A DNA stretch of 64,000 nucleotides from Enterococcus casseliflavus NBRC 100478 (GTDB taxonomy: Bacteria; Bacillota; Bacilli; Lactobacillales; Enterococcaceae). Below, one piece after another: positions 23,125 to 31,742 of the stretch. Below the pieces are notes generated by a model. That model had not been told where the DNA came from. It worked only from the letters and a program-made list of their open reading frames with translations, and ran no database searches. Position 1 is the first letter of the stretch. The number at the start of each line of letters is the position of its first letter. The stretch is from the NCBI RefSeq assembly GCF_001544095.1, contig NZ_BCPT01000001.1:248001-312000 (forward strand), in the 5' to 3' direction. Both the position numbers and the translations under genes were made by a program.

Positions 23125-24459
23125 TTATTCTGCTTTCAATGCAGCCATCGTGATGTAGTTGTATGGTTGGTTGAAGTGAGGCAAGAAGAAGATATCTAAT
23201 AGCTTCATCTTGTCGATCGTTACGCCTTCTTCGATCGCTAGTGAGAACATGTGGATGCCCATTGCGATTTCAGATGTACGTGACGCCATTTGTGCACCAA
23301 CGATACGGCGTGTTTCTTCTTCATAGACGATGCGGATCTTAACTGTCGCATTTTCTTTCATGAAGCCTGGTTTTTGGGTATCTTCGTAATCAGAGTATTT
23401 CACTTTCATGCCATTACGTTCGGCAGCTTCGACTGACAAGCCAGTTGAAACCATGTTGTAGCCGAAGATCGAAATCCCGTTTGATCCTTGAACACCTGTT
23501 GATTCTAGAGACGTTCCGCCGATATTATGGGCTGCGACGATCCCTGAACGTACGGCATTCGTTGCTAATGCGATATACGTTGTTTGCTGCAAAGCATTTG
23601 AGTACACCGTTGCACAGTCACCGACTGCGTAAACATCTGCATCGCTTGTCCGTTGATGGCGGTCCACTAAGTACGCGCCGTTAGCAAACAATTCCAAATG
23701 ATCTTTGCCTAGCTCGTTGTTTGGTAAGAAACCGATCGCGTTGATCACTAGATCAACTGGGTATTCGCCGTTGTCTGTTACAACTGCTTCTACTTTCTCT
23801 GTTCCTTTGTATTCACGTGCTAATTCACCGAAATGCAATTCAATGCCATTGTCAGCTAAGTTTTTGTCCATATCTTCTGTGAACCATTTGTCGTAGTAGT
23901 TTGGCAATGCCCGTGTCGCTGCATCAAAAAGCAACACATTTTTACCACGGCGTTTTGCTGCTTCCGCAATTTCAACACCGATGTAACCAGCACCGATAAC
24001 GGCAACGTTTTTCACGTCTTCTGAGGCTAACTCTTTATCAACCGTTTGTCCATCTTGGAATTTTTTCAAGAAATGGATGTTTTTCAAGTCACGTCCAGGT
24101 ACTTTTGGTGAAATCGGTACAGAACCAGTTGCGATGACAACTTTATCATAAGATTCAACGATCGTTTCACCGTCATTGGTTACAGCGTGCACTTCTTTTT
24201 TCTCAAAATCGATATGGTCAACCACTGTTTCCATATTGATTTTTGCACCTTTTGCTTCAAAATCTTCACGTTTTGTATAGAACAAGCCTTCGTATGAATC
24301 GATTTGACGTCCAACCCATAAAGCAGTCCCACAACCTAGGTAGCTTAAGTTTGTATTACGGTCGATCATTACGACCTCTTGGTCTTTGTAGTTATCTAAT
24401 AGTGTATTGGCAGCAGCAATCCCCGCGTGGTTTGCACCGATAATAACTGTTTTTGTCAT
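23125..24459 (-). CDS. nox: NADH oxidase (water-forming type), FAD-dependent
   Basis: The protein has 444 residues of the CoA-disulfide reductase/NADH oxidase family. FAD-binding VIIGANHAGIAAANT is at the N-terminus, the redox-active Cys in LGCGTALWVG (residue 43), the NADH-binding VAVIGAGYIGVEIAEA near 150-165, and the FAD motif DVYAVGDCATV near 275. It reduces oxygen to water with NADH, regenerating NAD+ in the cytoplasm of a fermentative organism. ATG 24459 has AAAGGAGG. A minus-strand TATAAT about 30 bases upstream is the likely -10. It is a single-gene unit. Confidence 0.93.
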   Translation of the reverse strand: MTKTVIIGANHAGIAAANTLLDNYKDQEVVMIDRNTNLSYLGCGTALWVGRQIDSYEGLFYTKREDFEAKGAKINMETVVDHIDFEKKEVHAVTNDGETIVESYDKVVIATGSVPISPKVPGRDLKNIHFLKKFQDGQTVDKELASEDVKNVAVIGAGYIGVEIAEAAKRRGKNVLLFDAATRALPNYYDKWFTEDMDKNLADNGIELHFGELAREYKGTEKVEAVVTDNGEYPVDLVINAIGFLPNNELGKDHLELFANGAYLVDRHQRTSDADVYAVGDCATVYSNALQQTTYIALATNAVRSGIVAAHNIGGTSLESTGVQGSNGISIFGYNMVSTGLSVEAAERNGMKVKYSDYEDTQKPGFMKENATVKIRIVYEEETRRIVGAQMASRTSEIAMGIHMFSLAIEEGVTIDKMKLLDIFFLPHFNQPYNYITMAALKAE

Positions 24460-24792
24460 GGAAAATTTCCTCCTTTTGTTTACATTGTCATTATAGCTTG
24501 CTTGTGAATTTGAAAACTATCAACTTTTTCGCGATTTTAAAAATTTATGACAGTTTTTCGTTGATATACGTCACTTTCAGCGGGTTAAGTTTCTATATCA
24601 AAATTATTTTCGTCTTGCAAGCAAAAAGATTGTGAGAAATTATGTATTTAAACCTAAGAATTTTCCTTGTTATAAAAGCATTCTGCAAACCGATTGAATA
24701 AATTTCACAATATTCTACTGCTTTTTCGTACCTATTGCGGCAGCGATTCGCCGTGTTATACTGAAGAGAAAAACAGATAGGATGGGATCTTG
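24460..24792. other. Divergent intergenic region between nox and the Qnr-like gene
   Basis: It holds the nox promoter (TATAAT on the minus strand near 24490) and, on the plus strand, AT-rich promoter-like DNA before the pentapeptide-repeat gene. I see no RNA gene or repeat. Confidence 0.4.
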
Positions 24793-25428
24793 ATGAAGAA
24801 AAAAATCGTATTGCCACTACCGCCCTTATTGTCGGCATTAGAGCCACAGGATTTTTATTTAGAAGAAGAACTGCTTTTCGAAGGTGCTTTCTTCGAAGGC
24901 GGTGACTATAGCTATGATGCTTGCAAAAATCTCATCTTGAAGCAATGTCATTTCAAGAAAGTGACGATGCAAAAAACACGCTTGAGTCAATGGGAATGCC
25001 AAAACGTTCTTTTTGAGAATTGCGATTTTTCTAATCTGGAATGTTTTGGCGCCAGCTTTCATCGGGTTCACTTTAAACAGTGCAAATTGACTGGCACCAA
25101 TTTTGCGGAAAGCTATTTCCGTGACTGCACCTTTGAAGATTGCGTGGCAAACTTTGCTTCTTTTAGCAACACCAATTTACGGACGATGCTGTTTCGTCAG
25201 TGCCAACTAAACGACAGTGAGTTTTATGAAATGGATTGGAAACACTTGACGCTACAAGAAAACCAGTTGAACAATAGCAACTGGTTTCACACAAAATTAG
25301 CAACTTTAGATTTTCGGACCAATCAATTTCAAAAGATCGCGTTGTCCTTTGAACAATTGCGGGGGCTAACGGTCGATCAAGAACAAGCCTTGGTCATCGC
25401 CGCCGGTCTAGGTTTGGTGATCGATTAA
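24793..25428 (+). CDS. Qnr-like pentapeptide-repeat protein
   Basis: The protein has 211 residues. From about residue 20 almost the entire chain consists of A(D/N)LXX-type five-residue steps with central Phe or Leu, for example ENCDFSNLECFGASFHRVHF and CTFEDCVANFASFSNTNL, interrupted by one short break. This is the right-handed beta-helix that mimics DNA and shields gyrase/topoisomerase IV. Length and layout match the chromosomal Qnr-like proteins of enterococci, which lower quinolone sensitivity modestly. ATG 24793 is chosen over the preceding TTG. The stop overlaps the convergent CorA gene by four bases. Confidence 0.85.
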   Translation: MKKKIVLPLPPLLSALEPQDFYLEEELLFEGAFFEGGDYSYDACKNLILKQCHFKKVTMQKTRLSQWECQNVLFENCDFSNLECFGASFHRVHFKQCKLTGTNFAESYFRDCTFEDCVANFASFSNTNLRTMLFRQCQLNDSEFYEMDWKHLTLQENQLNNSNWFHTKLATLDFRTNQFQKIALSFEQLRGLTVDQEQALVIAAGLGLVID

Positions 25429-26330
25429 CGAATTCTGCGCCATAAAGCAATCAACATCCAGATGGATAACACTAAACTGATCAATAAGGCAATCCCCCAA
25501 CCGAAAATACTATTGGTAAAAGGCAGTGGAACATTCATGCCAAAGAAACTGGTGACGATGGAAGGCACAGTCAACAAGAGGGACCAAACGGTCAAAAACT
25601 TCATGGTATCATTCAAGTTATTGTTTAACAGATTATTGTAGGTTCCAGATAGTTGCTCTAAAATTTGAAAAGCCAGCAACGTCATTTCCACTGCCTGTTT
25701 GGCTTCGATCAGGGCATCATCCAGCTGTTCCCGCTCGTCATCATCCATCAAGCGATAAATGGATAACGCTTTGATCTGCTCCAAGAGGACCGCATTTTGT
25801 TTCGTGGCAGACACTAAAAAGACTAAACCGACTTCCAAATCGGACATTTGCAGCAGGTTTTTATTGGTGGTTTTTTCCCGTAGTCGCTGATTCAAGCGAA
25901 TCCGTTCACTATTGACTTCTTCGACTAGCGGAAAAAACGTGCCTGAAATCAAGAATAAGCTTTGAAACAAAAAGTGCAGCGGTGTTTGCTGCGGCTTTTG
26001 CAGGATCAAGCGCTCCATCATCGGAATCACATAGCGGGTATCATGGGAGGCAAAAGTAAAGATCTGCTTCTTTTTTAAAATAAACGTCATTGGGCTGGTC
26101 TCAAAATGATTGTCTCGCTTTTCTTGCTGAGGTACGTTGAAAACCAGCAGCAATGCTTCTTCTTCGGCATCGTATTCGACTCGTGCGCGTTCGTTTTTAT
26201 CTAGAGAATACGTAAGCATCTCATCCGACAGATGATATTGTTTTTGTAGTGCCATCACGCTTTTTGCGTCTTGCTGGTCGACTTGAATCCATTCATAGTT
26301 TCCATCATAAAAGACATGTTTGTTTTCCAC
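25425..26330 (-). CDS. CorA-family divalent cation transporter
   Basis: The protein has 301 residues. The large N-terminal cytoplasmic domain covers residues 1-240. Two C-terminal membrane helices carry the CorA signature GMN in TSFFGMNVPLPF near residue 262. It forms a pentameric Mg2+ (or Co2+/Ni2+/Zn2+) channel. The start is GTG 26330, with GGAGG seven bases upstream; upstream in-frame codons overlap the neighbouring terminator and are less likely. It is a single gene, convergent with the Qnr-like gene. Confidence 0.88.
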   Translation of the reverse strand: MENKHVFYDGNYEWIQVDQQDAKSVMALQKQYHLSDEMLTYSLDKNERARVEYDAEEEALLLVFNVPQQEKRDNHFETSPMTFILKKKQIFTFASHDTRYVIPMMERLILQKPQQTPLHFLFQSLFLISGTFFPLVEEVNSERIRLNQRLREKTTNKNLLQMSDLEVGLVFLVSATKQNAVLLEQIKALSIYRLMDDDEREQLDDALIEAKQAVEMTLLAFQILEQLSGTYNNLLNNNLNDTMKFLTVWSLLLTVPSIVTSFFGMNVPLPFTNSIFGWGIALLISLVLSIWMLIALWRRIR

Positions 26331-26365
26331 AGTCCATCCTCCACTCTTGCTTTCTTCTATTATAA

Positions 26366-26408
26366 AAGAAAACAGCCAGAAGCCCAATCAAAGGACTTTT
26401 CTGGCTGT
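26366..26408 (-). terminator. Terminator of the deoxynucleoside kinase gene
   Basis: ACAGCCAGAA and TTCTGGCTGT pair on the minus strand, followed by TTTTCTTTT, 12 bases after the kinase stop codon. Confidence 0.75.
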
Positions 26409-26419
26409 ATCGGCTATTG

Positions 26420-27064
26420 CTATTTGCGGGCGTCTTTCAAAGCATCTTCCACCATTGTTAAAACGGCCTGTGCCGCTTGCGGGTCTTCGACAAAATTGAA
26501 TTGATCGCCATCGATCTGGATCTTTGGACTCTCATTGTATTCTTCGTACCATTGATCGTAGCGTTTGTTCAACTCTTTGTAGTAGTCGTATAACGAAGGA
26601 TCAAAGGTCAACTGCTCATATTCCCGCCCACGTTTTTCAATACGCTCTAGCATCGTTTCAAAAGAAACGCGAATATGCACCAAAAGATCTGGATGCTTTT
26701 TGTGGGCTGCATACGGCAGCTCTTCCAACATATTGGCTAACAATTCATCATAGACTTTGACCTCGGTATCGGTTGCTCGCCCAAGGTCCGCATTTAAATG
26801 GAACAACAGTGAATCCTCATAAATGGAACGGTCCAAGACGTTATTGTCGTCTTTCATAGCTTGCTTGATACTTTCAAATCGTTTATTTAAGAAATAGATT
26901 TGCAGTAAAAACGCATATTTATTTGGATCTGCATAAAATAATGGTAACACTTCATTGTCATCGATCGATTCATAAAAGGCTTGGCTGCCAAAATGATTGG
27001 CGATCAATGCGGTCAAACTTGATTTACCGGCACCAATCGTTCCTGCTAATACGATCACGCTCAT
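26420..27064 (-). CDS. Deoxynucleoside kinase (dAdo/dGuo kinase family)
   Basis: The protein has 214 residues. The P-loop is VLAGTIGAGKSSLT at the N-terminus, with the substrate and lid motifs YESIDDNEVL near 35, LDRSIYEDSLLF near 80 (DRS motif) and RIEKRGREYE near 147. It phosphorylates deoxyadenosine or deoxyguanosine in purine salvage. ATG 27064 follows GGGGGAT closely; an ATG seven codons upstream (27082) has no visible ribosome site. Which purine it prefers cannot be read from sequence. Confidence 0.88.
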   Translation of the reverse strand: MSVIVLAGTIGAGKSSLTALIANHFGSQAFYESIDDNEVLPLFYADPNKYAFLLQIYFLNKRFESIKQAMKDDNNVLDRSIYEDSLLFHLNADLGRATDTEVKVYDELLANMLEELPYAAHKKHPDLLVHIRVSFETMLERIEKRGREYEQLTFDPSLYDYYKELNKRYDQWYEEYNESPKIQIDGDQFNFVEDPQAAQAVLTMVEDALKDARK

Positions 27065-27287
27065 ATCCCCCAACTCACTCATCACTAAATATTGTATGTT
27101 GCACTTGCGATATCAACTATACAATACTATATCTTGTGCCGTCAACTGAAACTTTTGAAGCACAGATCAAGAAGTTTTTCAATAAAAGTTTAAAGATTTT
27201 TGCTTTTTTTTGAAATCTCATACGGAATGCTTAACGAAAGAGCCTTCTTCTAGTAAAATAGGAAAGGATCTTTAATTAAATTGTGTT

Positions 27288-27320
27288 TTTGTCAGGAGAT
27301 AGTTACAATTGACTGACAAA
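27288..27320. promoter_or_regulatory. Inverted repeat upstream of the mevalonate operon
   Basis: TTTGTCAG (27288-27295) and CTGACAAA (27313-27320) are perfect 8-bp complements 17 bases apart, about 50 bases before mvk. It could be an operator, or a short stem in the leader RNA. No T-run follows. Confidence 0.4.
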
Positions 27321-27369
27321 CGATAAATGAATCATGTGGGGTAAGCTCCCTAGAGAAATGAGGAAAATA

Positions 27370-28302
27370 ATGTCAATTGGTACTGGCATAGCTACAGGAA
27401 AAATCATCTTAATGGGTGAACATTCAGTTGTTTACGGTGAACCAGCAATTGCTTTCCCTTTTGCGGGAGCAAAAGTACAAGTCGAGATCACAGCAAATGA
27501 AACAAACACCTTGATTTCAAGTTACTATCACGGTCTACTTGAAGAAGTCCCCAGCCACTTAAAAAATGTCAAAGACTTGCTGCATCGTCTGCAACAAGAT
27601 TTCCACACGGGTCCTTTTGCAACCTCCATCGTCAGCACCATCCCTTCTGAACGGGGAATGGGTTCTAGCGCGGCGGTCGCTGTTGCACTGACTCGCGCTT
27701 TTTTTGATTGGATCAAAAAAGATTTTACAAAAGAAGAATTGATGACCTATGTCAACTTTTCTGAAAAAATCGCTCACGGCAATCCTAGCGGGATCGATGC
27801 TGCAGCAGCTAGCGGGACGGATGCCATTTACTTTATCAAAGGACATCCCATCACTTCGTTTCCCCTCACGATCGACGGTTATTTGCTCGTCGCTGATACT
27901 GGTATCAAAGGGCAAACGAGAGAAGCTGTCAAAAGTGTCGCCCATCTTTTTGAAACCAGCAAGCAGCTGGCCAGTCAAGCGATCCAGCGTTTAGGGATCG
28001 AAACCAAAAGAGCCAAAGAGGCCATCATAGCCAATCAATTAGAAATATTAGGCGAAAGCATGAACAATGCCCATCAGGCACTGCAGCAGTTAGGGGTCAG
28101 CAATCAGCAACTGGATCAGTTGGTTTCCTCAGCATTGGCACACGGGGCTTATGGGGCGAAGCTGACCGGCGGGGGCCGAGGCGGCTGTATGATCGCACTA
28201 ACCAAAACGAAGGAACAGGCTGAAAATATCAGCCGTATTTTATTGTCCGATGGCGCTCGTGCGGCATGGATACAAGGATTAGGAGTTTATGAACATGTAT
28301 AA
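27370..28302 (+). CDS. mvk: Mevalonate kinase
   Basis: A 310-residue GHMP kinase: KIILMGEHSVVYGEPAIAFP at the N-terminus, the ATP-binding PSERGMGSSAAVAVAL motif near residue 95 and the C-terminal KLTGGGRGGCMIAL near 275. It phosphorylates mevalonate in the isoprenoid pathway. The frame is open 12 codons earlier, but ATG 27370 has GAGG and the normal family start. It is the first gene of mvk-mvaD-mvaK2-fni, overlapping mvaD by 8 bases. Confidence 0.95.
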   Translation: MSIGTGIATGKIILMGEHSVVYGEPAIAFPFAGAKVQVEITANETNTLISSYYHGLLEEVPSHLKNVKDLLHRLQQDFHTGPFATSIVSTIPSERGMGSSAAVAVALTRAFFDWIKKDFTKEELMTYVNFSEKIAHGNPSGIDAAAASGTDAIYFIKGHPITSFPLTIDGYLLVADTGIKGQTREAVKSVAHLFETSKQLASQAIQRLGIETKRAKEAIIANQLEILGESMNNAHQALQQLGVSNQQLDQLVSSALAHGAYGAKLTGGGRGGCMIALTKTKEQAENISRILLSDGARAAWIQGLGVYEHV

Positions 28303-29293
28303 GGGAAAGGCTCGTGCCTACACGAATATCGCATTGATCAAGTATTGGGGAAAACAAGACGAAACCTTCATTTTACCGATGAACAATAGTTTGTCCCTGA
28401 CCCTCGATGCTTTTTACACAGAAACAACGGTGGCTTTTTCACCCGATTTTACGCAAGATCGCTTTACATTGGATGGCGTGGTGCAAACAGACGCTGCCAC
28501 AAAAAAAGTTGCGGACTTTTTGGATCTGGTACGAAAAAAAGCGGACTGCCCGTGGTATGCCACGGTGGAAAGTCAAAACTTCGTCCCAACCGCTGCTGGA
28601 CTTGCCTCTTCTGCCAGCGGATTAGCGGCATTGGCGGGTGCCTGTAGTGAAGCACTGGACTTAAACTTGTCGGAGCAAGAGCTATCCCGTTTGGCCCGTC
28701 GCGGTTCTGGTTCGGCTTGTCGGAGTATCTACGGTGGCTTTGCTGAATGGCATCAAGGCACCGATGAGACTTCTTTTGCCACCCAAGTGCCGTCGAATGG
28801 CTGGGAAGAAGAATTGAGTATGATCTTTATTTTGATCAACGCACAAGCCAAAGAAGTTTCCAGTCGTGAGGGGATGCGTCGAACCGTTGAAACCTCTAGC
28901 TTTTATCCAGGCTGGCTTTCTGCCACTGCGAGCGATCTCGTGAAAATGAAACAAGCGATTGCCGAAAAAGACTTTACTGCTTTAGGTGAAACGACCGAGG
29001 CCAACGCCTTGAAAATGCATGGAACGACCTTAGCCGCCGAACCACCTTTTACTTATTGGTCTTCTGAATCTTTGCGAGCCATGGAATGTGTCCGAATGCT
29101 GCGAAAAAAAGGATTGGCTTGCTATTTCACGATGGATGCTGGTCCCAATGTCAAAGTTTTATGCCAAAAACAAGAAGAACAAACGATTTTACGTGAATTA
29201 AGTGCTCACTTTGCCTCAGAACAATTAGTAACTGCTCATGCGGGCAAAGGATTAGCCTTTTTACCGGTGGAAGAATCTTCCCCTATCAACTAA
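28295..29293 (+). CDS. mvaD: Diphosphomevalonate decarboxylase
   Basis: A 332-residue GHMP-family enzyme: ARAYTNIALIKYWGKQDE at the start, the ATP-loop FVPTAAGLASSASGLAALA near 92-110, RRGSGSACRSIYGGF near 135-150, and DAGPNVKVLC near 280. It converts mevalonate diphosphate to isopentenyl diphosphate with ATP. ATG 28295 is favoured over ATG 28289 because AGGAG is nine bases upstream, within mvk. Confidence 0.95.
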   Translation: MYKGKARAYTNIALIKYWGKQDETFILPMNNSLSLTLDAFYTETTVAFSPDFTQDRFTLDGVVQTDAATKKVADFLDLVRKKADCPWYATVESQNFVPTAAGLASSASGLAALAGACSEALDLNLSEQELSRLARRGSGSACRSIYGGFAEWHQGTDETSFATQVPSNGWEEELSMIFILINAQAKEVSSREGMRRTVETSSFYPGWLSATASDLVKMKQAIAEKDFTALGETTEANALKMHGTTLAAEPPFTYWSSESLRAMECVRMLRKKGLACYFTMDAGPNVKVLCQKQEEQTILRELSAHFASEQLVTAHAGKGLAFLPVEESSPIN

Positions 29294-29329
29294 GAAGCCA
29301 TTAAGAAGCCATCGATTAGGAGTGTCGAA

Positions 29330-30412
29330 ATGATTGAACTATCCGTTCCTGGAAAACTATTTATTGCTGGTGAATACGCCGTTGTCGAACCTGGTCATCC
29401 TGCAATCATCGTTGCCGTTGACCAATTTATCACGGTCACTGTTGAAGAGGCCCGTAAAAACGGCAGCATCCAGTCTGCCCAATACAGCGACCTGCCGATT
29501 CGCTGGACGCGTCGCAAAGGCGAATTAGTCTTAGACCACCGGGATAACCCGTTCCACTATATTTTGGCAGCCATTCGTCTGACGGAAAAATATGCCCAAG
29601 AAAAAGGCATCCCCCTTTCCTTTTACGATTTAAAAGTGACCAGTGAACTGGATAACTCGAATGGTCGCAAATATGGCCTCGGTTCCAGCGGTGCCGTGAC
29701 TGTTGCCACGGTCAAAGCATTGAATCTGTACTATCAAATGGAAATGGATCGGTTGACCCAATTCAAAATTGCGGCTCTTGCCCATCTCGCTGTTCAAGGC
29801 AATGGGTCGTGCGGTGATATTGCGGCCTCTTGCTATGGCGGCTGGATCGCTTTTTCAACCTTCGATCACGACTGGGTCTTAGCCAAACAAAAAGACCATA
29901 CCTTAACAGAATTGATCGCTTTCGATTGGCCAGGATTATCGATCCGTCCCTTGACGGTTCCGAAATCTCTTCGACTGCTGATTGGCTGGACAGGCTCTCC
30001 TGCCTCCACCTCTGATTTAGTGGATCAAGTCTATCAATCCAAAGAAGAAAAAGAAAACGCCTATGCTGCCTTTTTAGCAGCCAGCAAAGACTGCGTCAAT
30101 CGATTGATCGACGGCTTCTTAAATGAAGACAGTCGCACGATCAAAAAAATGATCACGGAAAATCGAAAGCTCCTGCGAGAGTTGTCTGCACTAACTGGTG
30201 TACCGATTGAAACCCCCGCACTTAAAAAGCTTTGTGATCTAGCAGAAAATTATTGTGGCGCAGCCAAATCTTCTGGTGCCGGCGGTGGCGATTGCGGCAT
30301 CGTGATCGTTGACCAGAAAACCGGTATTTTACCATTGATGAGTGCGTGGGAAAAAGCCGAGATCACCCCATTGCCGCTGCATGTTTACCATTACCGGGAG
30401 GACCTATCATGA
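29330..30412 (+). CDS. mvaK2: Phosphomevalonate kinase
   Basis: A 360-residue GHMP kinase: VPGKLFIAGEYAVVEPGHPA at the start, YGLGSSGAVTVATVKAL near 115 and KSSGAGGGDCGIVI near 318. It forms mevalonate diphosphate, the substrate of MvaD. ATG 29330 has AGGAG eight bases upstream. It follows mvaD after 36 bases and overlaps fni by ATGA. Confidence 0.95.
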   Translation: MIELSVPGKLFIAGEYAVVEPGHPAIIVAVDQFITVTVEEARKNGSIQSAQYSDLPIRWTRRKGELVLDHRDNPFHYILAAIRLTEKYAQEKGIPLSFYDLKVTSELDNSNGRKYGLGSSGAVTVATVKALNLYYQMEMDRLTQFKIAALAHLAVQGNGSCGDIAASCYGGWIAFSTFDHDWVLAKQKDHTLTELIAFDWPGLSIRPLTVPKSLRLLIGWTGSPASTSDLVDQVYQSKEEKENAYAAFLAASKDCVNRLIDGFLNEDSRTIKKMITENRKLLRELSALTGVPIETPALKKLCDLAENYCGAAKSSGAGGGDCGIVIVDQKTGILPLMSAWEKAEITPLPLHVYHYREDLS

Positions 30413-31449
30413 ATCGAAAAGATGAACATGTTTCCTTAGCAAAAGCGTTTCATAAAGAACACAGCAACGATTTTGATGCAGTTCGCTTGGTCCACCAGTC
30501 CTTTCCGCAAATTGACGTGGCTGATGTGGCAATTACGACGACTGTCTTTGACCGCTCATTTTCCAGCCCTTTTTTCATCAATGCCATGACAGGCGGCAGT
30601 GAAAAAACCTTAAAAATCAATCAAGAGTTAGCAGAGATCGCGCAAGCCTGTGATTTGATGATGGCAACCGGCTCCGTTTCGGCTGCCTTAAAAGACCCAA
30701 GTGTCGCCGATTCTTTCCGCATCGTCCGCAAAGCCAATCCTGACGGCTTCTTATTAGCCAATATTGGTGCGGGCAGTCCCGTTGAAAATGCACAACGGGC
30801 AGTAGAACTGTTTGGCGCCGACGCCTTGCAGATCCATCTTAATGCACCACAAGAATTAGTGATGCCCGAAGGCGATCGTCAATTTAGCCAATGGCTGTCC
30901 TTATTGGAAAAAACGATTGCTTCCGTTGCCGTTCCGGTTGTCATCAAAGAAGTCGGCTTTGGGATGTCCCGTGAAACGATCCAGCAGTTACTGGCGATCG
31001 GCGTACAAACGATTGATGTTGCTGGTAGCGGCGGCACAAGTTTTACGCAAATCGAAAATGCTCGTCGAAAAAAACGTGAATTGGCGTATCTTGATACCTT
31101 CGGCCAATCCACCGTGATTTCCTTGCTGGAAGCAAATGAGATCCAACAGCCCTTTACCCGCATCGCTTCAGGCGGCGTTCGGGATGCTTACGATATCTTC
31201 AAAGCACTTTGCCTTGGTGCGGATAGCGTAGGACTATCCGCCACGATCCTCGTGCTGCTTTTGTCAAAAGGCAAAGAAGAAACCATCGCCACCTTACAAT
31301 CATGGAAGGAACAGCTGCAGCTGCTCTACACAATGGCAGGACAGACAAGCACTAAAGACCTCACCAAGGTTCAGCTGATTTTTTCTGGCGCTGTCAAAGA
31401 GTGGTGTGAAGCACGTCAAATTCCCTTAGCAAAGTATAGTTTGCGTTGA
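30409..31449 (+). CDS. fni: Type 2 isopentenyl-diphosphate isomerase
   Basis: A 346-residue FMN-dependent TIM-barrel enzyme: MNRKDEHVSLAKAFHKE at the start, FFINAMTGGSEKT near 55, GSVSAAL near 85, IHLNAPQELVMPEG near 145, and VDVAGSGGTSF and RIASGGVRDAYD near 205 and 258. It isomerises IPP to DMAPP. ATG 30409 overlaps the mvaK2 stop and GGGAGG precedes it; the longer frame upstream is not used. Confidence 0.95.
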   Translation: MNRKDEHVSLAKAFHKEHSNDFDAVRLVHQSFPQIDVADVAITTTVFDRSFSSPFFINAMTGGSEKTLKINQELAEIAQACDLMMATGSVSAALKDPSVADSFRIVRKANPDGFLLANIGAGSPVENAQRAVELFGADALQIHLNAPQELVMPEGDRQFSQWLSLLEKTIASVAVPVVIKEVGFGMSRETIQQLLAIGVQTIDVAGSGGTSFTQIENARRKKRELAYLDTFGQSTVISLLEANEIQQPFTRIASGGVRDAYDIFKALCLGADSVGLSATILVLLLSKGKEETIATLQSWKEQLQLLYTMAGQTSTKDLTKVQLIFSGAVKEWCEARQIPLAKYSLR

Positions 31450-31483
31450 GAGATCCAATCGCTGACTACCACATCAAATAAGT

Positions 31484-31523
31484 AAAAGCAGTACAATTCG
31501 TTTTTTATTGTGCTGCTTTTTTT
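31484..31523 (+). terminator. Terminator of the mevalonate operon
   Basis: AAAAGCAGTACAAT pairs with ATTGTGCTGCTTTT, followed by T-rich DNA. Confidence 0.8.
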
Positions 31524-31592
31524 GTGTTCTTTTTTCTATAATAGTAAGTTTCCATTTATCATTTGGATAGTAGCGTTATTTAATCGCTACTT

Positions 31593-31611
31593 GATAATCA
31601 CTTTCATTATC
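31593..31611. promoter_or_regulatory. Fur/PerR-type box upstream of the metal ATPase
   Basis: GATAATCACTTTCATTATC matches the 19-bp Fur consensus at 15 positions, with perfect GATAAT/ATTATC arms. It lies about 130 bases before the P1B-4 ATPase start. This suggests control by Fur or PerR. Confidence 0.6.
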
Positions 31612-31742
31612 AGGTACGTTGTTTTTTTACCATCTTGTTTTCGAATGTGCTATGCTCAAGTTGAGGGAGGAACAATCGATTATTTCTTGAGAAAAGGATC
31701 GGTTTTTCATTCCTAGACTACATTCAAAAGGAGGCGTTTCTT

